Under the pieces are notes generated by a model. That model made no database searches. It saw nothing but the letters and a program-made list of their open reading frames with translations, and was not told where the DNA came from. Shown here piece after piece: positions 6,368 to 7,491 of a DNA stretch of 7,491 nucleotides. The DNA comes from an uncultured Clostridia bacterium. Lineage in GTDB: Bacteria; Bacillota; Clostridia; Christensenellales; Aristaeellaceae. The stretch spans positions 1 through 7,491 of the forward strand of contig CAMNCR010000159.1 of NCBI GenBank assembly GCA_946534455.1, read 5' to 3'. Position numbers and translations under genes: made by a program. The stretch's first letter is position 1. Each line of letters starts with the position of its first letter.

Positions 6368-7491
6368 ATGGAAGGCTTGATTCCCAAGTGGCACCGGGAG
6401 CTGGAGCTGTTCAGCGCGATTAAACCGCTGCTGATTCTGGAGGGGAACGTGCTGGATCAGTACCGCTACCCGGTGGAGGGCTCCATTCCGCAGGATGAGA
6501 TCGTTCCGCTGAGCCGGTATCTGCATACCTGGTTCTCGGATCACGGGTATGACCAGGTGGTGTTCTACAGCAATCTGATCGGCTTTGTGAACCCTTACGC
6601 GCCGGATATGCTGGAGCGCTACGCGACGCTGACCCAGTCGGAGATCACCAGCGGAGCGATTCAGGCGGAGTTCAAGGGCAATGAGGCGACGACGGCTCCG
6701 AATGTGATCCGGCGGGCCATGTGCCAGCAGGAGGCGGCGACCGTCACGGTGCTGGAGATGGCGAGCCACTATGTGACCACGCCGGAGCGAATGGATCAGC
6801 AGGACGTGAACAGCTTCAATATCCTGCTCCAGAGCGCGCTGAGCGCCTCCTGGGTCCGCACCCCGCAGGGCAGACGCCAGAATCAGCTGGTGCTGCTGGT
6901 GAACAAGCTCAACGATCTGCCGGCCTGGTTCTATCTGAACAACCCGGTGTGCAAGATCCTGCAGCTGGAGGCGCCGGACCGGGAGGAACGCAGGCGCATG
7001 GTTTCCGGGCCCCGCTTTGCCTCCTTCTTCTCCAGCACGGTCTACCGGACCGATATGCCCTACTATGAGGCGCATCCGGATGAGCTTGAGCGGATCCGGG
7101 AGCGGTTCGTCGGGCTGACCGAGGGGCTGACCTTCACGGAGCTGGACGAGATGCGCCTGCTGTGCCGGGAGGAAGAAACCCGCATCCGGGATTTCTGCAC
7201 GGTGGTGGATCTGTATAAGTACGGCATCAAGGAAAATCCCTGGAGCACGCTGAGCGTCAGCAGCCTGAAAACCGCGAAGGCCGATTTCGAAAAGCGCATC
7301 AAGGGCCAGGATACGGCCCTGGAGCGGACGCTGGACGTGGTCAAGCGCGCGGTGACCGGCATGAACGGACTGAACTCCTCCTCCACGGGCAAGCCGAAGG
7401 GCGTTCTGTTTTTTGCGGGGCCTACGGGCACGGGCAAGACGGAAACCGCCAAGGCCCTGGCGGAGAAGCTGTTCGGAGACGAAAGCGCCTG
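6368..7491 (+). CDS. AAA-family ATPase with a degenerate N-terminal P-loop-like half and a ClpA/ClpB-like AAA module, 3'-truncated
   Basis: The frame is open from ATG 6368 to the window edge (374 full codons), so the C-terminus is missing. The second half begins a ClpB D2-like AAA module: IKGQDTALE at 311-319 resembles the ClpB IGQDEAV box, and Walker A GPTGTGKT lies at 351-358, followed by an AKALAEKLFGD helix typical of the Clp/Hsp100 group. Walker B, sensor and arginine-finger motifs would lie beyond the edge. The first 300 residues have no Walker A. They do show AAA-like strands: LLILEGNVLDQY near 21-32, TVTVLEMA at 125-132 where Walker B might be, and LVLLVNKLNDLP at 174-185 like a sensor-1 strand, followed by a PDREER turn. 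I infer an inactive ATPase-like domain. There are no ClpB N-domain or coiled-coil features in the visible part, so this is not an ordinary ClpB. Its role in the operon is unknown; a protein-remodelling ATPase is likeliest. Confidence 0.8.
   Translation, partial: MEGLIPKWHRELELFSAIKPLLILEGNVLDQYRYPVEGSIPQDEIVPLSRYLHTWFSDHGYDQVVFYSNLIGFVNPYAPDMLERYATLTQSEITSGAIQAEFKGNEATTAPNVIRRAMCQQEAATVTVLEMASHYVTTPERMDQQDVNSFNILLQSALSASWVRTPQGRRQNQLVLLVNKLNDLPAWFYLNNPVCKILQLEAPDREERRRMVSGPRFASFFSSTVYRTDMPYYEAHPDELERIRERFVGLTEGLTFTELDEMRLLCREEETRIRDFCTVVDLYKYGIKENPWSTLSVSSLKTAKADFEKRIKGQDTALERTLDVVKRAVTGMNGLNSSSTGKPKGVLFFAGPTGTGKTETAKALAEKLFGDESA

Noticed and set aside
5527..7075. Minus-strand open frames of 286 and 258 codons over the VTC and AAA genes
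   Set aside because: They have no domain signal and lie opposite well-supported genes with good ribosome binding sites.
1..7491. CRISPR array, tRNA/rRNA, insertion sequence or phage genes
   Set aside because: No regularly spaced repeats, cloverleaf-like stretch, transposase or integrase motifs or terminal inverted repeats were seen; coding sequence fills nearly the whole window.

Overview
The window looks like a piece of a moderately high-GC Bacillota (Clostridia-like, probably gut-associated) chromosome. This rests on strong AGGAGG-type ribosome binding sites, a bacterial SNF2 protein with a DEAQ box, and the CotH / DUF4956 / VTC gene set, which is common in clostridial genomes. The lineage is an inference from gene content and style. 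All five genes lie on the + strand and are tightly packed. I see no tRNA, rRNA, CRISPR array, insertion sequence or transfer signature, and no gene-free stretch over 300 bases.

Layout. Positions 1-1605 hold the C-terminal part of a SNF2-family helicase/translocase whose 5' end lies outside the window. A short intergenic gap follows, with a good sigma70/sigmaA-type promoter (TTGCGA, 17 bp, TACAAT with extended -10 TG). It appears to start a new transcription unit of four genes. (1) 1688-4852 is a membrane-anchored, extracytoplasmic multidomain protein: signal anchor, three lamin-tail domains, a chitobiase/hexosaminidase C-terminal-like domain and a CotH-type atypical kinase domain with its catalytic residues present. 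(2) 4896-5603 is a DUF4956 integral membrane protein. (3) 5635-6348 is a stand-alone VTC-type polyphosphate polymerase with the tunnel residues conserved. (4) 6368 to the window end is an AAA-type ATPase, cut by the window edge, with a Walker-A-less N-terminal half followed by a ClpA/ClpB D2-like AAA module.

How they may work together. Gaps of 43, 31 and 19 nt, each with a ribosome binding site, argue for one operon. A plausible but untested model is that the VTC enzyme makes polyphosphate from ATP at the inner face of the membrane, DUF4956 anchors it or passes the chain across, and the CotH/lamin-tail protein works outside on a surface target. The AAA protein could be a remodelling factor or may only share the transcript. 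CotH, DUF4956 and VTC genes are known to co-occur; what the combination does is not established as far as I know, and it is the most interesting part of this window.
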